A DNA stretch of 64,000 nt, from the NCBI RefSeq assembly GCF_040958095.1, contig NC_091219.1, forward strand, positions 27,098,477 through 27,162,476, read 5' to 3'. The translations under genes and the position numbers were made by a program. The DNA is from Procambarus clarkii. Its lineage: Eukaryota > Arthropoda > Malacostraca > Decapoda > Cambaridae. The stretch's first letter is position 1; every line of letters starts with the position of its first letter. Shown here in pieces: positions 62,401-64,000 of the stretch. A model generated the notes under the pieces. That model was not told the origin of the DNA. It did not search any database and saw nothing but the letters and a program-made list of their open reading frames with translations.

Positions 62401-63933
62401 AGTACATGAAGAAGTCGTGGACTCTTCCCCTTCACTCAGTGATTGACGTCTCAACCGCCTGCCAAAAGACAACCGTTATCAACTTTAAATAAGAAAACCA
62501 GATATGCTTCAAATATTAAAAACATTCATCTTAGTAAAAGAATAATGTTATAGCAATGTAATTAAATAATGTGTTCAAGGCTTTAAAATATACAGTACAA
62601 TTAATGTATTAACAAATACTGAACTGCTAAACTGTGATGTAATCACATTTTAAATATGTAGTACAGTTCTGTACATCTGAAGTACTGTACAGCATATCAT
62701 TAACTAAAATTCTCAATAAAAAAATACAGAAACACAAATTAATTCACTTTTATCAAAGTTGGACATTTGAATGAGCATACATGGTATCATAATATTAATT
62801 GCATCATTCCTCTAAGTATCTTCAGGTTTACAGGTAGATCCTGATTCAATACAGCAGTATTTTGTAATATTCAAATTTACATAATATAATTAAATTCTAA
62901 ACAATTAGCATTTTTAGAATATCCACAAACTTATGAAAATAATCAAATTAGGTGCTGAATGTAATGAAACAATCTTTTCTGATGTCCAAGATATATATAG
63001 GACTGAGGCTTCCACATCTTAGGGAATAGCATCAGGCTTTCCAGACCCACCTGAGCCTACTTACTGGGAGCCAGAACCAGAATTTGGTTCTGTCTACAAG
63101 GCAAAGGAACCTTAAGGATTGGAGACCAACCTAAATCAAGAAAAACACCATAACGTATATAAGCATCAAAATAAGCAAGTGTTTAAATTGAAAATAATCT
63201 GTGTGGTACTGTATTTACTGAAATCTCTATTATAAAAACATGCATTCATTGAGCATGGCAAGTCATCCTAATACTGTATTCCTTTCTCAATCTTCCTGTT
63301 TATAATTTTTGTGTACTCTATATCCCTTCATTACATTTCTATTCCTTACGCTCTATTTTACTAACACCATGCATTTCTCAGACTGCTCATGTCTCATATT
63401 ATTATTCTTCAGTTTTTTCTATATTCATACCACAGTTGTCTCACTTCCATACATAATGTTGTGTGAGAAGTCATACATATGGATCAACACTAGCACTCCT
63501 TCATACAACCTCTGCCCCCATTCTTACATTAGGTTCAGCAGTAGCACTTATTAAAAGGCATTGTCTAAATTTTTCATATTCTCAATCCTGTTCTTGTGAT
63601 ATTTTCTCCATTCCATGTACTATCCTCTGTCTTTTATCCATGTCTCACATAAACTTAGCACAACAAAGTTTTTGAAGTTTTCTTCATTAAAACTTTCTTC
63701 ACCTGCAGTTTTTGTTCCTCTTATATTTCTATAACACTGAACACAGCAGGTGCTGTTTCCAGGTTTTTTTTACCTTCAGTGGGAAGAAATTCTGTGAAGA
63801 TGGTGTTGGCACATCCCTATGCCTAAATTATAATGGAATATAAACAAATGATTATATGAGTTGCAATGTATACAATTAACTGTGGCAAATACAGCACTAA
63901 TGTTTATGGTTAACTTACTCTCTCTGCTGCCGG
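47427..63933 (-). CDS. MYND-domain nuclear-type protein, eight exons or more (5' end in gap)
   Basis: Exons 63933-63919 (partial), 62458-60852, 60304-60066, 55749-55538, 54357-53756, 52660-52149, 50626-50549 and 47480-47427 join with matching phases at every junction to a TAG stop, about 1,100 codons in the window. The N-terminal part is Ser/acidic-rich with basic patches (SPKKRQWKKKKM, KKRKRIR) that look like nuclear signals. A coiled coil (KCEEKIKLIKEECDKKITLL) follows, then poly-Ala, Gln/His-rich and Ser/Pro-rich parts and a C-terminal MYND finger. MYND domains bind proline-rich partners, often in transcriptional repressors. The Cys-Cys variant spacing matches my recollection of ZMYND8/ZMYND11. 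PHD, bromo and PWWP modules, if present, would lie beyond the gap. Identity is not established. Confidence 0.75.
47639..48177. mobile_element. Terminal-repeat unit of a DIRS-like fossil
   Basis: Bounded by GAATGTAATGAAATGCCAA and its exact reverse complement at 48159-48177. Inside are GAGCCAGAACCTGGCCCCCT and GGCACCCAGAAAG, also found near 55.1, 56.5 and 59.6 kb. About 540 bp, in the last intron of the MYND gene. Confidence 0.6.
48178..49640 (-). mobile_element. DIRS-like retroelement fossil, reverse-transcriptase/RNase H part
   Basis: The minus strand holds VVDTFRLDWSRWGFLYHFFR and neighbouring blocks typical of DIRS-type reverse transcriptase-RNase H. The copy is broken with several breaks. 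It adjoins the terminal unit 47639-48177. Family call from motif memory. Confidence 0.5.
50549..50626 (-). CDS. MYND finger, first half
   Basis: 26 codons, phase 0 to 0: SCFLCGVTGEFTCCNSIVYC, then SQTCQ. The zinc ligands are Cys-x2-Cys, Cys-Cys and Tyr-Cys-x3-Cys. The acceptor CTCTTGACTACAG and donor CAG|GTATGT are both good. It is too short to show as an open frame, but the motif is unmistakable. Confidence 0.85.
51590..51850 (+). mobile_element. LINE 3' tail fragment
   Basis: Reads GTTVDIFKRKLDCFLREVLD, then SNSLVDQTLTSRAWLRAGLG, a common C-terminal tail of a LINE family, in the intron between exons 52149-52660 and 50549-50626. Confidence 0.65.
52149..52660 (-). CDS. MYND gene exon, Ser/Pro/Gln-rich
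   Basis: The acceptor is TTTTCCACCAG, phase 1: G-TVVTGSSVIPATLRSSLE, then PVSKPGHQSHLL, ARSHQQAQQATTHQNA and SKYELSILSQ just before the MYND finger. The donor CAG|GTGAGA is in phase 0. Confidence 0.75.
53756..54357 (-). CDS. MYND gene exon, Gln/His/Pro-rich
   Basis: The acceptor TTTATATTTCTAG completes an Arg codon: R-DSAHVTIAVVSNSLMLQ. The exon holds Gln-rich runs (HHQLKKKQSVQPQQLI, HHQPQQNLQHLLLHRHQSK) typical of transcription-factor activation regions. The donor is CAAG|GTACTG, phase 1. Confidence 0.75.
54958..55100 (+). mobile_element. Short CCGAAACGCTTT element, copy 4
   Basis: GCAAAGCGTTTCTGCCC and GAAACGCTTTGC form a perfect 12-bp hairpin at the 5' end. Then come GTAATAGTGGCTTTAGGCA and a tail AATAAACATTTGAATTTGAA. 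Confidence 0.7.
55130..55270. mobile_element. Fragment of the DIRS-like terminal sequence
   Basis: GACCAGGCACCCAGAAAGGT and CCCCAAAACAAACCCCTATT, as at 56570-56620. Confidence 0.5.
55538..55749 (-). CDS. MYND gene exon with poly-Ala tract
   Basis: The acceptor TTGTGTTCTTTGCAG is phase 0: QTAKKSMAKPK, then about 25 residues nearly all Ala with some Val and Ser, coded by mixed GCN codons. SPSISAPPVIKNKASSSM follows. The donor CAG|GTGAGT is in phase 2. Confidence 0.75.
56340..59720. mobile_element. DIRS-like fossil arranged as a large inverted repeat
   Basis: The left arm (about 56340-57480) and right arm (about 58410-59720) are diverged reverse complements around a roughly 0.9-kb centre. Ends carry the GAGCCAGAACCTGGC terminal sequence. 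The centre and inner left arm encode gag-like pieces (RLPRFAYKELGVSVASFLV). The element is broken with several breaks. It lies in the intron between exons 60066-60304 and 55538-55749. Confidence 0.6.
60066..60304 (-). CDS. MYND gene exon, conserved-looking linker
   Basis: The acceptor GATATTTCAG joins in phase 1 to give D-PLEIEQPTFVMVNSLARL, then LSREIAVFKSATRDN and LKNRIINIIPAA. The donor AAA|GTAAGA is in phase 0. Low complexity is absent here, so this may be a folded segment. Confidence 0.75.
60852..62458 (-). CDS. MYND gene, largest exon, with two compensating frame disruptions
   Basis: The acceptor TTGTCTTTTGGCAG leads to RLRRQSLSEGEESTT. The exon has acidic SDWSDELPNL, basic SPKKRQWKKKKMRDENIKKK and many Ser-Pro sites. 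The frame changes at an A6 run near 61425, where one extra A would explain it. It continues as KKRKRIRLESQDNEIVENN and changes back near 61040, where one base seems missing, into the coiled coil. The net change is zero, and the exon leaves in phase 1 through the donor CAG|GTTAGT. Either assembly errors or real mutations. Confidence 0.75.
62949..63190. mobile_element. Diverged terminal fragment of the DIRS-like family
   Basis: GAATGTAATGAAA followed by GAGCCAGAACCAGAATTTGG, similar to the ends at 47.6 and 56.3 kb. Old copy in the first intron. Confidence 0.4.
63919..63933 (-). CDS. MYND gene, partial upstream exon at the gap
   Basis: Sequence CCGGCAGCAGAGAGA before a strong GTAAGT donor at 63918. 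Phase 2 is needed by the next exon and is possible (GA|G). Supported only by the donor. Confidence 0.35.
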
Positions 63934-64000
63934 NNNNNNNNNNNNNNNNNNNNNNNNNNNNNNNNNNNNNNNNNNNNNNNNNNNNNNNNNNNNNNNNNNN
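63934..64000. other. Assembly gap (N)
   Basis: 67 N to the end of the window. Confidence 1.

Overview
This is a eukaryotic, intron-rich and very repeat-rich window. Long dinucleotide runs, many 30-31 bp minisatellites, several non-LTR retrotransposon families with RNase H or CCHC modules, DIRS-like fossils and a Tigger/pogo transposon suggest a decapod crustacean, perhaps a crayfish. That is inference; no sequence comparison was run. No prokaryotic gene organisation is present.

Left end (about 0.9-4.6 kb, + strand): the last three coding exons of a Beaten-path-like immunoglobulin-domain gene. Its last intron carries (CT)n/(GA)n runs, a 30-bp minisatellite and a 31-bp minisatellite that repeats the intron's own 3' splice site nine times. 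From 5 to 33 kb I see almost only repeats: minisatellites, two CR1/L2-type LINE reverse-transcriptase copies, two copies of an element that seems to carry only a LINE ORF1 (one with a perfect 15-bp target-site duplication), a Tigger-like DNA transposon, a foldback repeat, SINE fragments and two RNase H-type LINE copies.

Middle (33.2-36.2 kb, - strand): a compact five-exon transcription unit with good splice sites. A 96-codon frame stays open across four exons, and intron 4 holds a hairpin with a stem of about 60 bp. From 36.5 to 47 kb there are LINE ends, a duplicated GC-rich TATA-containing sequence, SINEs, satellites, and a foldback repeat split by a LINE insertion with a perfect 15-bp target-site duplication.

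Right end (47.4-64.0 kb, - strand): a large host gene of at least eight exons, seven reconstructed from phase-compatible splice sites. It encodes roughly 1,100 residues: an acidic/basic low-complexity N-terminal part, a coiled coil, a poly-Ala stretch, Gln/Ser/Pro-rich segments and a C-terminal MYND zinc finger split over two exons. Its spacing resembles the Cys-Cys variant I recall from ZMYND8/ZMYND11. The largest exon has two one-base frame disruptions that cancel each other. DIRS-like fossils, including one arranged as a 3.4-kb inverted repeat, lie in its introns. The window ends in an assembly gap (N) inside or next to an upstream exon.
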